Shown piece by piece: positions 34,541 to 45,739 of a stretch of DNA of 64,000 bases. Every line of letters starts with the position of its first letter. The first letter of the stretch is position 1. The stretch comes from Lytechinus variegatus (lineage: Eukaryota > Echinodermata > Echinoidea > Temnopleuroida > Toxopneustidae): assembly GCF_018143015.1 (NCBI RefSeq), contig NC_054747.1, positions 32,703,733-32,767,732 on the forward strand, given 5' to 3'. The notes under the pieces were generated by a model. That model was not told where the DNA came from, ran no database searches, and worked only from the letters and a program-made list of their open reading frames with translations. The translations under genes were made by a program, and so were the position numbers.

Positions 34541-34883
34541 AGGTATAGGCAATTTACGTGTTTCGATCTCAACTACCTTCTCTAACACACAACATCCATG
34601 ATTCATTTCAATCAAATCACTGTACAGAATCGTTGCACATTACACGAATTGGTGTATCATCATTACAGTTAAATTATTAACTCCATGGCATGATTTTTCT
34701 TTGTAAAGAGTCACCACATCAGGTGAATACAGATGAATCATGAAAAACATATAAACTATGTATACAAAAAAGTACAATATCTGATCATATAATTTAAGAA
34801 ATCAATTTGATAATTTGGATGCATGAAATACAATAATCACATGACACAACTAAAAACAAAATGCATCATTACTGTACACAATG
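34541..34883. other. Spacer, nothing seen
   Basis: AT-rich, no supported feature. Confidence 0.5.
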
Positions 34884-35264
34884 TTAAAGGGGAATGGAAC
34901 CTTTGAAACAAATAGGCTTGTGTAGAAACAGAAAAATCAAAGAATAAGAATAAAAAAGTTTGAGAAAAATCGGACAAATAATGAGAAAGTTATGAGCATT
35001 TGAATATTGCAATCACTAATGCTATGGAGATCCTCCCATTGGCAATGCGACAAGGATGTGTGATGTCACTGATGAACAACTTTCCCTTTGGTGGACTATA
35101 AAATACCCTCAAAATGTCTTTTTTTGCTTTTTCTTATGATGATACAAACTGTTTATCCATGATGTATTCTTAAACATATGTATTACATACCCTCATGTAG
35201 AAAGAAGAAAGAACACATGATCTATGGATAGATGTGATAACAGAGGCAATTCAAGTGAAATATA

Positions 35265-37335
35265 CACAACAAAAAAAGTAAGTCCCCCCCTAAACAAACA
35301 TCAATAATTTCCGAACCAATGGGAGTTTTTGATATATTTTTACATGAGCGTGTAGGTAATTTTATAAGCTACCCTATGAGTAAATGTTGTGGATGTATCT
35401 TACGTCATGCTTCAGTGAGCACCGTCAGAAGGCAAAAATGTCACTTTTCAAAAGTCACAAGCAAAATATCACGACTTTGATTCCATTGTATTGGAACTAA
35501 TTCCACATTCTCATCATGAAAACTAGTCAGAAGGCTTGGAAAGGGTACTTTCTAAAAGACGATACAACTTTTTAAGCTAAATTTCACGGTTGAATAAACT
35601 CAAGTCCAAATTTGCTATAATTGGATTTTTACACATTTCTTTCAATAAAAATGCTAGAATATGATGACAGTTGTTTTGGGGAAGACTATCTCCAACAATA
35701 TTCACCGTTTCACGGTTCAATGAACATTTATTGGAAACAATTAATGCGATTTTCAAATATCGTAGGCAAGTATTGCTTCATTTTTCTAACTGAAAATGAT
35801 CTTTTCTCAACTTTTTTGTTATGTTCATGACCAATTAACATGCTTCAATGATTCAAAGGTGTCAAATTAAACATTTACGCTTGAATGAACATGTGGAATG
35901 TGATTAGCTCTTTTTTACGTTATTGGAAAAACTGCAATTTGTAACTATGGATGTCTGTCACACAACTCCCTTGCACAGTTGATTTGATTTGATTTTTATG
36001 AAAATCCCGATGTTTAATGCATCAGTGAGCACACAATATTCGAAAATTATGCTAATGAGAAGAAAGTTCAAGGCCTTGGCCCCACTCTGTACCGAATCGA
36101 ATGGTTATTTTGGTGTGCGCACATTTTGGATAGTGTTACTCTGAAACCATGTGCGAAGTTTCATGAAATAACTGTTGGCAGAAGTAACAAAAACCGTCCA
36201 TGAAACAAACCCTCATTTCATATTTGTTCAAATTTTGACTTCCTCTCTCATAGACTTGTGTACATTATGGGTGCATATGTTTAAGCATACGTAAACCCCT
36301 TATTCAATATGGTGGAACTTTTTTTCAAGACTGTCTTTAGCAATGTCGTTTGGCAGTAATGTTTATCAACCTATGGACAGAATTCTGTACAAAAATGAAA
36401 TCGATTTGTTTGTTTATGGATGAGTGAGCACGCATCAAAGTGGGAAAATTGGTATTTTCAATGACACAGACTCATTTTAAAGGGTAATAAAGAGAATATT
36501 GGGGACAAATTTGGTTTGAAAGGTGTCTTTAATTGCTGTTGTTTTTATCATCCATCATTTCTATCACCAAACACTTTCCGAACTTTAGCCATTTCATGGT
36601 TGAGCGAGCACATTCGAAAATTTAGGAATGAATACTCTTTATACTGCATAAATGTATTCTTTTCCTAACAATTTCTCAGGATCAGTTGAATGTATGGACA
36701 GATCAGTGGTGGATCCAGAATTTTAAATGGGGGAGGGGCCTTTAATCGGGGGAGCCATCATCATTTTCAAATTTTAACATGATCTAACAAGTTGTAAAAG
36801 ATAATACCCCCAAAACCCTATGATGACACGTCACAATACAGGGGCCGCAGAGCAGTTTTCAAGTGGGGGGGGGGGGGCTGACCATGCCAAAAATCACAAT
36901 CGTATTACATTTTTGTACTTGCTTATGGAAAAAAGTGGGGGGCTGAAGCCCCCCCAGCCCCCCCCCCCTCCCGCTTCCGCGGCCCCTGCAATACATCGTG
37001 CTCACTCAACCATGAACATACGATATCAAAATTTGTTCTGAAATGGTTAAATGATGGATAGTAAAACAGCATAACACTATAAAGTTCACCTAAAAACAAT
37101 TTTTGCCCAACTTTGTATTTGCACAATCTGAAAAACGACTCTTGTGACTTTCAAAAATGGTCATTTTTAATTCAATCTTTATTTACTCATGCATGACTCA
37201 ACCGATCAATCTCATTTTTCCCCAGGAGTTGCTTGATGAGTGTATAAAACCACCCATGAAATATCATATCTCAAAATAATTCGGTTCAAAAGTTACAGCA
37301 GTTTGATTTAGGGGGGACTTACTTTTTTTGTTGTG
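35265..37335. mobile_element. Tc1/mariner-like non-autonomous element, TA-flanked
   Basis: The inverted termini start CACAACAAAAAAAGTAAGTC and continue CCCCCCTAAA, matching over about 30 bp at both ends. TATA stands outside each end, consistent with TA target duplication. Of its 2.07 kb, no frame shows transposase motifs. It contains at least one further insertion (36839-36988) and hAT-like terminal fragments at 36711. Degenerate repeats of the TGAGCGAGCACA type run through the interior. Confidence 0.75.
36839..36988. mobile_element. Small hAT-like MITE, CAGGGGCCGC ends
   Basis: A 150-bp foldback with CAGGGGCCGC and GCGGCCCCTG ends and internal G-run/C-run arms. CAATA occurs on both flanks but is not an exact duplication. 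Third level of nesting at this locus. Confidence 0.65.
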
Positions 37336-37556
37336 TATATATACTAAAGTAATGGGGAGAGTTGTTCACAAGTGACATCACACATCTTTGTCGCATTGCC
37401 AATTTGCTATCTCCATAGCTATAGTGATCGCAATATTCAAATGCTCATAACTTTCTCATTATTTGTCAGATTTTTCTCAAACTTTTGTTGATCTGTTTCT
37501 TTGATTTTTCTGTTTTCACACAAGCTATCTTGTTCCAATGGTTTCTTCTCCTTTAA

Positions 37557-39054
37557 TGTGTCTACATTGTACAAGCCCACTCTTAATATATAACAAATAT
37601 ATACTAGAAAAGCTGGTAATAACAACATGATTCTATTTGCATATGCATAAAAATAGTGCAATTGGTCATAAAAATAGTCACTGAATGATTAAGTATTCTA
37701 ATAATATGACATCATTTAAATGTACACATGCATGGTAAAACCCTGTATACATTTGAGCTGTAAAGTGCCAAACTGATGGAGTAATGAGTTGTAAAAAATA
37801 CTTCGTTTTCTTTATTTGGTGAGAAAATAGCAATATAGTGGTGGAACTTCCATTTTCATATTATCCTAGTCTGATGGTATATGGTTAATTATAAGTGCAT
37901 AGCTAACCATAGATATTACTGTACGGCAACTCATGTATCGTTATACTATCATGTGGACAATATAACCAGCCCTTTAGTTGTCATCTTAATTGTATGTATT
38001 CAAATTGATTTATCCTTGTCCACCCCCTTTGAATTTTGGAATCGTTTTGGATCGTCAACTGAAACTTGAAACAAATCTTCTGCTATCACTTCTAAGTCAA
38101 TTTGAGTGTACTATTATTTAATTCAAGTTCAACAAAATTCTTCAAGAATTCAATTGAACTTGTTACATTGGTCTTGGACCTATTACCTATTGTAATAGGT
38201 CCATGCATTGATATAACATACCATGAACATATAATAATCATAATGTAGATAACTTCAAAATGAAACAATCCATTCAGAAATGGGTGAATTTTATCCAAAA
38301 ATTGCTGGATTTGATATGATTGGATACAGTTTGTTTGTTTCCATGCAAAGTAGCTTACAGTGGTATTTTGGCAAGTTTGACAAGTAATACTGGCATAAAT
38401 ATAATAAAAAACAGGTGAAGTTGTATTCTCTCGGACAAGCTAATGGTATTCACACTCACATAAAATAAATTAATTTCTTTGATTACAGAATTACAATCAT
38501 AAAAAACATATAAATACAATCATATTGTTTATATCATGTTAATACAGCTCTAAATTATATAAACATAATAGTTCATGTAACAATTTCTTAATTTACTATA
38601 GTTCAATTTCAAGGTGTTCATAATACATGTACAATGGAACCATGGATGCCTAGAAAAATACTCCTAGTTTACAGCCCTTACCCATTAAGCAAATGGAAAT
38701 AATCTGTAGGTCTACTTTACACAGAAAACAAAGTCAAATCTTTGAGGACCACATCTGTTTGATTTCGAAAGAGAAACTCAACTTTAGAAATATTAGGTAA
38801 ATGTACATAACACATTTTTTTGCAAAAACCAAGATTAAAGAAAAATGGATTGACTTGAGTCATCACGCAGGTTTACTTTAGAGAGGAAACAAACAGATAG
38901 AGAACAATATACAAGTCACAAGGATATCTTTTTGTCAGCCTTCTTTAAGTTGTATAGCTCAACCCTGATATGGCTTTTTAAAGATAATTATCAGTACCCT
39001 GTCTTGGTTTAAGAAATTCTGTCATAAATACCTACTTGATAAATTCAAGACCAG
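37557..39054. other. Intergenic, one perfect short hairpin
   Basis: GGACCTATTAC (38176-38186) and its exact complement (38192-38202) with a 5-nt loop. Otherwise AT-rich sequence with nothing recognised. Confidence 0.5.
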
Positions 39055-39195
39055 GGGACCGTTTCATCAATACATGTATTTTCATCCGACAAGTTGTCAG
39101 ATCTGGCATCTTTCCATGATTTTGATTGGCTGTGGGGCACTGTTCCTATGGTAACTGTTGGATAAAACGTCTGACAAGTCCTTTCATAAAACCCC
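39055..39195. mobile_element. MITE, CCGTTTCATCA-type ends
   Basis: GGGGACCGTTTCATCAATAC, CCGACAAGTTGTCAGATCTG. Imperfectly mirrored by TCTGACAAGTCCTTTCATAA and a C-run. It belongs to the same broad class as 29418-29575. Confidence 0.6.
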
Positions 39196-39359
39196 CCCCC
39201 CCCCCAGTTGTTAGTTGCACCTGGGATTACATTATTTGGAGTGTGAATGTGTGGGTAATGTTACTGTTGTGATCTTGAAATACCTTGTAAATATTTTTTT
39301 TCTCATAATTATTCCATGTTTGAATAAATACCATATATGCAGGGGCCCCTGATTACAAT

Positions 39360-39485
39360 CTTTGGGGTCCCAATCCTGTCATTTTCAGTTCTTTATTATG
39401 TAACCATTTATTTTGTTTGTACTTTGCTATCCTGTCTTTTGACTGGTTTGAAAAAATTAAATTTAATTCAATTCAATCAAAATCA
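39360..39485 (+). mobile_element. Retroposon 3' end with AATTC-type tail
   Basis: TTTGGGGTCCCAATCCTGTC, TTTTGTTTGTACTTTG, TTTTGACTGGTTTGAAAAAA, then an ATTCA/AATTC tail. The same sequence recurs at 41590-41715, so it is a dispersed LINE or SINE 3' end. Confidence 0.6.
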
Positions 39486-39506
39486 TAGTTCATATCGGTA
39501 AGTCAT

Positions 39507-40075
39507 TAAAGGGATGTTCCAGGTTGGAGATATTTATATCTCAATAAATGAAGTAAAATTTCCAGAGCAAAATGCTGAAAATTTGATCAAAATCAGAAAA
39601 CAAATATCAAAGTTATTGAATTTGAAAGATTTGCATTATTCTGGTGTAAACAGTTCTAGGCATGTATTCATGAATATTCATTACATGGGCCAATGATGTC
39701 ATATCCCCACTTGTTCTTCTGTATTTTATTATATGAAATTAGGTTTATTCAACAATTTTCTACCCAAAACTAAAACAATTGGATTAAGTGCATTTAAATA
39801 TCTTTTGCTCCATCTTATTTCACCATAATGGAGACACATACACATGTATGAAAAAAATGAAACAATTATGATTTCATGTAATAACATAAGAAAAGGGAAA
39901 GTGGGGATGTGACATCATCAGCCCACCTAATGAATATTCATGACGATGTGCATACAACTGTTTTCACAAAATATTGATAATTTTTAAAATTCAATAACTT
40001 TATCTTTTTGATGAAATTTTCATCATTTTGCTATGCTATTTATTTAGATATATTTTCAGCCTGGACCATCCCTTT
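39507..40075. mobile_element. Foldback element, TTAAAGGGATG ends
   Basis: Starts TTAAAGGGATGTTCCAGGTT and ends CCTGGACCATCCCTTTAA. The inner arms are also inverted (CATGAATATTCATTACATGG, GGGCCAATGATGTCATATCC against GGGATGTGACATCATCAGCC, CACCTAATGAATATTCATGA). About 570 bp. A half copy lies at 54465-54663. Confidence 0.75.
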
Positions 40076-40183
40076 AATAAACCTTCGAGTAAAAAACAAA
40101 GTTCCAGACAAAATTCACAATTCAAGATACTTTCTATTCATATCAATTTTTTTTATTTGTAAGTCAACAACAATACAAGTTAT

Positions 40184-40304
40184 AGTGTAGTAGGTTTTAC
40201 TTTCACAGTACACCATGTATTGTTCTTGGGGCAAATGTTGGTCCTTGAACCAACATTTGCCCAAGAAAGATACACAGTGTACCGTGAAATCTACTGCACT
40301 ATTC
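40184..40304. repeat. Near-perfect hairpin, ~55-bp arms
   Basis: GTGTAGTAGGTTTTACTTTC, ACAGTACACCATGTATTGTT, CTTGGGGCAAATGTTGGT folds onto ACCAACATTTGCCCAAGAAA, GATACACAGTGTACCGTGAA, ATCTACTGCAC, with a loop of only about 6 nt. Length and loop are compatible with a MITE or a long miRNA-like precursor. Confidence 0.75.
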
Positions 40305-41360
40305 TTAATCACCATGGAAAACTTCTGAAGTTATACAAGTTACGATTAAAGATCCAAGTGATAATGCATATACCTAATGAACAAAAAATGTTAATAATTA
40401 AGTACAATACATTGATTTGAAGATGATGATTTTGAGAAAGTCCTTAATAGCTTAAAATCATAGGTAACTGTCACCATATCATCATAGATCTCGACATACT
40501 TTGTCCGCATAAACCTCATTTTCTGAAATCATGAAATCCCATCTGAAATGGATCACACTGAATATCACCAACACACAGAAGCACAAGTGAGACAGTCTGT
40601 AATAGCTTGGAAAATGACCGGACACCCGGATGAGAATGCAATGATTTCTTATTACATTCTCAGCGATTACACATTCTACTGCAATGATTTGACATATTTG
40701 TTCGATCACATCGAAATGAGAGACAAGTTGCAAATGAAAGTTTCTCGGAATTCAACAAACCAATAAAAAGTCAAAATTTTAAAGATTTTTTATTTTCTGA
40801 TTCCTCCATGTTTCATAATTACTCTGTAAAAAAAATGAGTGAAATTGATGATGGGTAAGTGATAAAAAAGCAGTTTTTTTTCAGTCAGTTCGAAAATTTC
40901 TGATATTTGGCACGCTCGACTTGATCGAATTTCGCTTCATACTAAGCTCTGGCCCTAGCACTGTACGCCATTGTTGATTGGCTATTCATATAAACTTGTG
41001 TACAGCTGGCGGCGGCGGACCGGTGTACCGGCGGATCCTGTGCCTGGCAGACATGGTTCTACACACCAAATCCGCTGGCGGATCGTGTTCTACTCCGGCG
41101 GATTCAGTACCAAAAAAGGCCACTCTCTTCAGAAGATATCGTTCTTGCGCTATCGCGATATCCTTCATTCACATGAGTCACGTGGTACGAGACCAATTGA
41201 ACTGAACTGTGTGAATCATCAATTGAACTGAACATTGCAATACAGATCATCTAGACTAGAGTAGAGACTGTACATGAAGAACAGAATCTACTTTCTTTTC
41301 TAGGTCCCCCTGCACTATTAGCTAACGTTATCTAACTCAGGCCTCCTAGGTTTATTCATT
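40305..41360. other. Unassigned; possible promoter region at 40900-41200
   Basis: Two overlapping opposite-strand open frames at 40482-40766 carry no recognisable motif. 40900-41200 is locally GC-rich, with an inverted CCAAT box (GATTGGCTA near 40976), GGCGGCGGACCGG, and an E-box CACGTG near 41180. It could be the promoter of the transposon-derived coding units that follow. No evidence beyond composition. Confidence 0.35.
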
Positions 41361-41575
41361 ATGAATTTCGAAGAAGAGGTGGCTCGAATTGAGAGCTACC
41401 TTTCGGATTCTACTAGGTCTAATATTAGGCCTACCAAACCCCAAATTCTGCCTTTATCCTGATGATGAAGGACAGAGTCAGACTCAGACTAATCAGAGAA
41501 GTTTGCATTACATTGGAACTAGAAGTTCTAGTGGAGACGCCAGCTCATCACAACATCGTCCCCGTAAGATTACAA
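41361..41575 (+). pseudogene. N-terminal exon, copy 1 (frameshifted)
   Basis: ATG at 41361 opens MNFEEEVARIESYLSDS. The frame then stops at 33 codons, while the continuation resembling copy 2 (KFCLYPDDE, then a Ser/Gln/Thr-rich run) is in another frame. A broken copy of the exon at 41777. A retroposon tail lies directly downstream. Confidence 0.55.
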
Positions 41576-41589
41576 GGTGTGCTTCTTTG

Positions 41590-41715
41590 GGGTCCCAAAC
41601 CTGTCATTTTCATCAGTTCTTTGTAACCATTTTATTTTGTTTGTACTTTTGTACTTTTTTGTACTTTGTACTTTTTTGACTGGTTTAAATAAATTCAATT
41701 CAATTCATTTCAAAG
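41590..41715 (+). mobile_element. Retroposon 3' end with AATTC-type tail
   Basis: GGTCCCAAACCTGTCATTTT, TTTTGTTTGTACTTTTGTAC, TTTTGACTGGTTTAAATAAA, then ATTCA repeats. It matches 39360-39485 and separates the two exon copies. Confidence 0.6.
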
Positions 41716-41776
41716 CTGGTCTTCAAGAATGTCACGTGTTATGAGACCGCGCATGGGAATAACGCTGCAATTCACC

Positions 41777-42157
41777 ATGAAGTTCGAAGAAGAGGTGGCT
41801 CTAATTGAGAGCTACCTTTCGGATTCTAGTTATATTTCCAAAGCCTTGAAGAGGAAAGAATCAAAATTTTGCCTGCATCCTGATGAGGATACAGTGTAGT
41901 CAGACTCAGACTGACGTTAATCATCAGAGATTACGTTTGCATTACGCTTGAACTAGTGGAGACGCCAGCTCATGTCAACGTCCTCGCAGATTACATGACT
42001 CGCCCGACCAGGAGAGATGAGAGTGATGAGGACAATATGGAGGTGGACGATGTGGTATGCGACCACATTTACGATGTTGACGAGGAGCCAGAAGTGGATG
42101 CCGATGATATCGAAGGTCTTCCCTTCTTAGGTGCAGAACCAGATCTAGTTCTACCTG
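41777..42157 (+). pseudogene. N-terminal exon, copy 2 (frameshifted)
   Basis: CACCATG at 41777 gives MKFEEEVALIESYLSDS and then KFCLHPDEDTV before a stop at 41 codons. From about 41956 another frame is open and acidic (ESDEDNMEVDD, DVDEEPEVDADD, LVLPG), ending at a possible donor G|GTGAAA at 42157. Together they suggest one acidic N-terminal coding region broken by indels. Likely the 5' part of the transposon-derived protein whose next exon is 42487-42760. Confidence 0.5.
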
Positions 42158-42179
42158 GTGAAAAGATCGGCTTTGACAT

Positions 42180-42234
42180 TTACATTTTTTTAGAATTGAT
42201 TTTGATTCATAAAATCAATTCTAAAAAAATGTAA
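42180..42234. repeat. Perfect 24-bp stem, 7-nt loop
   Basis: Arms 42180-42203 and 42211-42234 are exact complements (core TTTTAGAATTGATTTT); the loop is GATTCAT. It lies 22 bp after the putative donor of the preceding exon. No TIR family recognised. Confidence 0.8.
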
Positions 42235-42486
42235 CAGAATTTTTCTAAAAATGCAGATTTTCAAACTTTTTCCAGAACTATTTATTTAAGTGTACTGTAA
42301 ACTAAAATAAAACTAAGTTTCAACCAGTGTAGACTCTTATTCATTTTCATTCAATTCCATTCAAAATCAACAGTCCTGGAGCATGTGAGCATAAAATATA
42401 TAAACCTCTAAAATACTTAGAAGCCATATAAAAATATTGTGAAGTTTGCATTGTTACTGGTATTTTTTCTTTTCTTCTCATCACAG

Positions 42487-42760
42487 ATACTGCTGTTTAG
42501 ACGCTGAGGAAGAAAGACGCAAGTTTGAAGACTGGCAGAAGTGCACCTGTAGAAGTCGCTGCAAGCAGCTGTTCCGTACAGAGGATGTCATGACGTACAG
42601 ACTGGATATTTTGGGACTTTCAAGAGAGATGAAGGACATGGTCATCATGGGACAGATCAGCGCAACCCAAGATATTAACCCTTCTACCAAGTCAACTAAG
42701 CGCAAGAATCAGGAAGCCAGAGAGATTTCACGCACCCAGTACTTTTTTCATGGAGGTCGA
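42487..42760 (+). CDS. Transposon-derived exon (Cys motif, YxFHG)
   Basis: Acceptor CATCACAG precedes 42487. The open frame reads YCCLDAEEERRKF, then WQKCTCRSRCKQLF (clustered cysteines), REMKDMVIMG, QEAREISRTQ and YFFHG. This matches, from memory, the start of a widespread invertebrate/fish transposon-derived family whose next motif is a VCR-x-x-FL block. Here that block is replaced by RHLYVLALV in this frame, while a frame-shifted IFMFLH follows, so the copy is probably broken at about 42752. Function unknown. It could still belong to a spliced host gene. Confidence 0.5.
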
Positions 42761-44663
42761 CATCTTTATGTTCTTGCATTAGTACGTTCATTAAAAATTG
42801 CATTCTTGTTCATGATTTTAGGCTTCAAATCCTGTTTAATTTCTCTTCTTTATTATATTTCTTTGTTTTTCCTACAGTAAAAAACAGGGAGGGTTCCCGG
42901 ATTCTCAAGGGCTGACATTTCGTTAATACCATCATCATCGACCAAGGCCTCGATTCATTCACTGTATCAAGCCTCTATGGAGGAACAAGGTACTTATCAC
43001 TTTTTCATATTTTGATTCTTCTACTGGAGTACTTTGTTTATGTAGGATTTTTTTAATTCATTGCGATTAGCATTGTTGTTCCTTTCTTCAAAAAATTCTG
43101 AACAACCATAAAGATACTGAAGCGTGGCCAAAGGATCTCCCTCCTCTTATGCAACCTATGTTCGCAATGTGTCCATTTCTAAAGATACATTCTTAATTCT
43201 TTTTGCCTCATGCCAGTTGTACCTGATAGCATGATGAATTCGGTCACTTTTCTTCTTTGTTTTTTTAGTTTAAAACCAGGTTTTCTTTCTCTATTTTTTA
43301 TCATTTTGTGCATGTAGGTAGAAATTCTAAAACTACTATTTTTTGTCAAGATACTCTTTGTAGGATTCTGATCAAATGAACTATAAAAAATAATTCTTTT
43401 TGTGTATTTAGTGTGTTTTCAATGTTTTGTCTTTTGCTTTTTAGATGAAATTTGACTTTGACGCTATTATGATTCATAAACAGCATGAATGTGAGAAAGT
43501 AATCATACATTTGTGATTTGGGTAGAAACACAAATTGCGTTGGAATTGAGCGTGAAATCATGTTTTTGAGCATTTTTACATTTTTTTGTCTAATGTGCAA
43601 GTACAAAATGTTGCCTCTGAAACAGTTTGCCCGGACATCGCGAATATGATCTCAAAAGAGTCACTCAAAAGAATAAAGTACAGTGCTGTGACGGCTGCTC
43701 TGTGCGTTGCGGACAATTCGGGAAGAACATCGAGGGGGGGGGGGTGGTAGAATTCAAAAAGTAAGGAATATGCTAGCAAGGGGAGTTTCATGACAGATAA
43801 CAAAAATTAAGTTATAAAGCTTTCAAGATTTCGGATTTTAGAAACTTATCAACCGTAATGTTTAGTGACTTTAATTCGAAAATATTTGTGAAAATGGTTA
43901 CATATATAATTTCACATTTTAGTGCATTTCATTGCAGTGCAGAAAATGTATTTTAACTGAAAATATAGTTTGAACAGGACTTACAAATCCTGGCATCCCC
44001 AGGCTACTGATTCTCTATTTCTGTAGAACTTGGCCAAGAATCTGCACACACATCCTGAAACATGCAGAGAAGCAGGTTGATTGGAGGGTTTACCTTGACA
44101 TTCATGGGAAAATTGAAACAGGTTAGGGAGAGCAAACTTATTTTTTTTTTTCGACCCGCCGCGGTGGGATGACGTACTGCGGGCAGGACGTTTGAAGGAT
44201 GTAATTTTTTCCTCTTCAATAGTGTAAAGGAAAAAATATACATTTTCGCGGGCCACCGCGGTTTGGACGATCGCTATCCCGCCGCGAGAGGGACGCTGCG
44301 TGGATATCATACAGAGCTAGCACTCCAAAGAATGTATTTTTTTTCCTGTCCAAATCCAAAGCCGATGATGAAGGAAAAAAAAATATCCACGTCCCACCCG
44401 CAGGTGGGCCGATCGTGGTCTTCTAACAGGTTACCCCCCACATCCAAATTCTGGTGTGTCTTTCTCTCTCTCTTTTAGCTGATGTAAAGTTCAACCATTT
44501 TGTTCAGTTATATATAAAGTAGGCTTACTTCATTATTGCAAATATAACATAATCAACAAAAGTACAACAAAATGTTTACCGTACAAGTCCTGATCAGGGA
44601 AGCTTGCTGACTACTTCAGTTTATTTATACTCTTTCCTTTCCCAGGCAACTTATATTTCTAGT
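42761..44663. other. No supported gene; GC-rich patch at 44140-44440
   Basis: A short open stretch at 42880-43000 after a TTTTCCTACAG acceptor and before G|GTACTT could be a small exon but has no motif. 43001-44100 is AT-rich with a G-run at 43733. 44140-44440 is unexpectedly GC-rich (CCGCCGCGGTGGGATGACGT; GGCCACCGCGGTTTGGACGA). CCGCGG and CGATCG sites repeat on both halves, but the halves do not pair as a clean inverted repeat. Confidence 0.35.
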
Positions 44664-45065
44664 GGGCGATTCCATGCTAGAAAAATCAGCCATTTTCACA
44701 ACATGTTTTTAACTTGCCGTCCAAATGAACGAAGAACTTCATTTTCCTTTGTGGTCATATCAAAGTACTCCTGGGTAGACATGCAAAAAAACTGACAACC
44801 AACAAAAATATGTTGTACATACATGTAGGTGAATTAGAGTTTAAAATGTTGAGTGTCATGACATTTCTGCGTCCCGTACGACACAAAATTTTAAGCTCTA
44901 ATTCAACCATAATCAAATTTTTTGTGTGTTGGTTATTAGTTTTTCACATTACTACCCATAATAGCTTTATCATTGACAAAAAAGAATATTTGATTGCCAG
45001 AGCATTCGGCTAGGAAACTAGAAATTTTTGTCAAAATGTCCAGTACGACACATATGGAATTGCCC
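44664..45065. mobile_element. MITE, GGGCGATTCCAT ends
   Basis: GGGCGATTCCAT at the left and ATGGAATTGCCC at the right. An internal hairpin with ~28-bp arms lies at 44828-44907 (GTGAATTAGAGTTTAAAATG). About 400 bp, with no transposase. Confidence 0.6.
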
Positions 45066-45189
45066 TAATACTATAAAAACATAATTATTCCTTTTGCAGT
45101 TTGCCTTTGTATCATCTCATGTAAATTGCTCTCTATCTCTTGGAATGCTTAACAAAATCATTGTGTCATCCTTATATTTGCTGTTTAGG

Positions 45190-45343
45190 CACAAGAACCA
45201 TTGGACATTGGACGGTGGCTCCTCAAAAAGCCATAAAGCCAAAGAGCACTGCAAGGGCACGATACAGGATAGGATTCCCGCTAAAGAGAATTCGGCCAGA
45301 GCGGCAACTCAAGATGGCCACTACTACTCCACCCAAGTGAAGC
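45190..45343 (+). CDS. Possible small basic exon
   Basis: After TTTGCTGTTTAG the frame reads TRTIGHWTVAPQKA, RARYRIGFPLKRIRPERQ and ends PPK before a stop, next to the MITE insertion at 45344. It is basic with no known domain. It may belong to the same transposon-derived unit as 42487-42760, or be a chance frame. Confidence 0.3.
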
Positions 45344-45554
45344 AGAGCTGCCAACCTGAAAAAGAACATTTCAGTATTTTCAAAGTTGAAAATCGGTATT
45401 TCGGTGAGGAAATCAGTATTTTCAAAAAATACCACAGGACATAGGATAACACATGAAGCTGAAACTTTAGAAATCAGTATTTTTCATTAAACTATCAGTA
45501 TTTTTCTCACTTTTCAGTACTAAATAATGAAAATTAGTATAACTTGGCAGCTCT
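45344..45554. mobile_element. MITE, AGAGCTGCCAA ends
   Basis: AGAGCTGCCAA and TTGGCAGCTCT termini. The interior repeats ATCAGTATTTTTC. The outer flanks AGTGAAGC and GGTGAAGT agree at 6 of 8, consistent with a diverged 8-bp target duplication. 211 bp. Confidence 0.7.
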
Positions 45555-45739
45555 GGTGAAGTATGGAAAGGAAATAACTTCCTAGTTCTCTGACAATATG
45601 TATCTATACAGTGCTGACAAGAAAATCAGTGAAAGTCGGAGACATGACTCCTGCAGTGGACAGGAAAATTAAAATCAACAGGTACACGTACATTTCTAGT
45701 GGTGGAACTATAGTCCGAACGAACCGGTAAGCCGTTTCA

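Larger units (their letters stand above)
34884..37556. mobile_element. Long-TIR foldback element, split by a later insertion
   Basis: Left arm from TTAAAGGGGAATGGAACC through AAAAGTTTGAGAAAAATCGG and TGTGTGATGTCACTGATGAA. It is mirrored over about 200 bp on the right (AAGTGACATCACACATC, CAGATTTTTCTCAAACTTTT, CTTCTCCTTTAA). Its middle is interrupted by the TA-flanked element at 35265-37335. Related to the 30918-31517 copy. No transposase. Confidence 0.75.

Noticed and set aside
45190..45343. Ribosomal-protein-like basic exon
   Set aside because: Only the basic composition suggested it; no family motif is visible, so no function is assigned.
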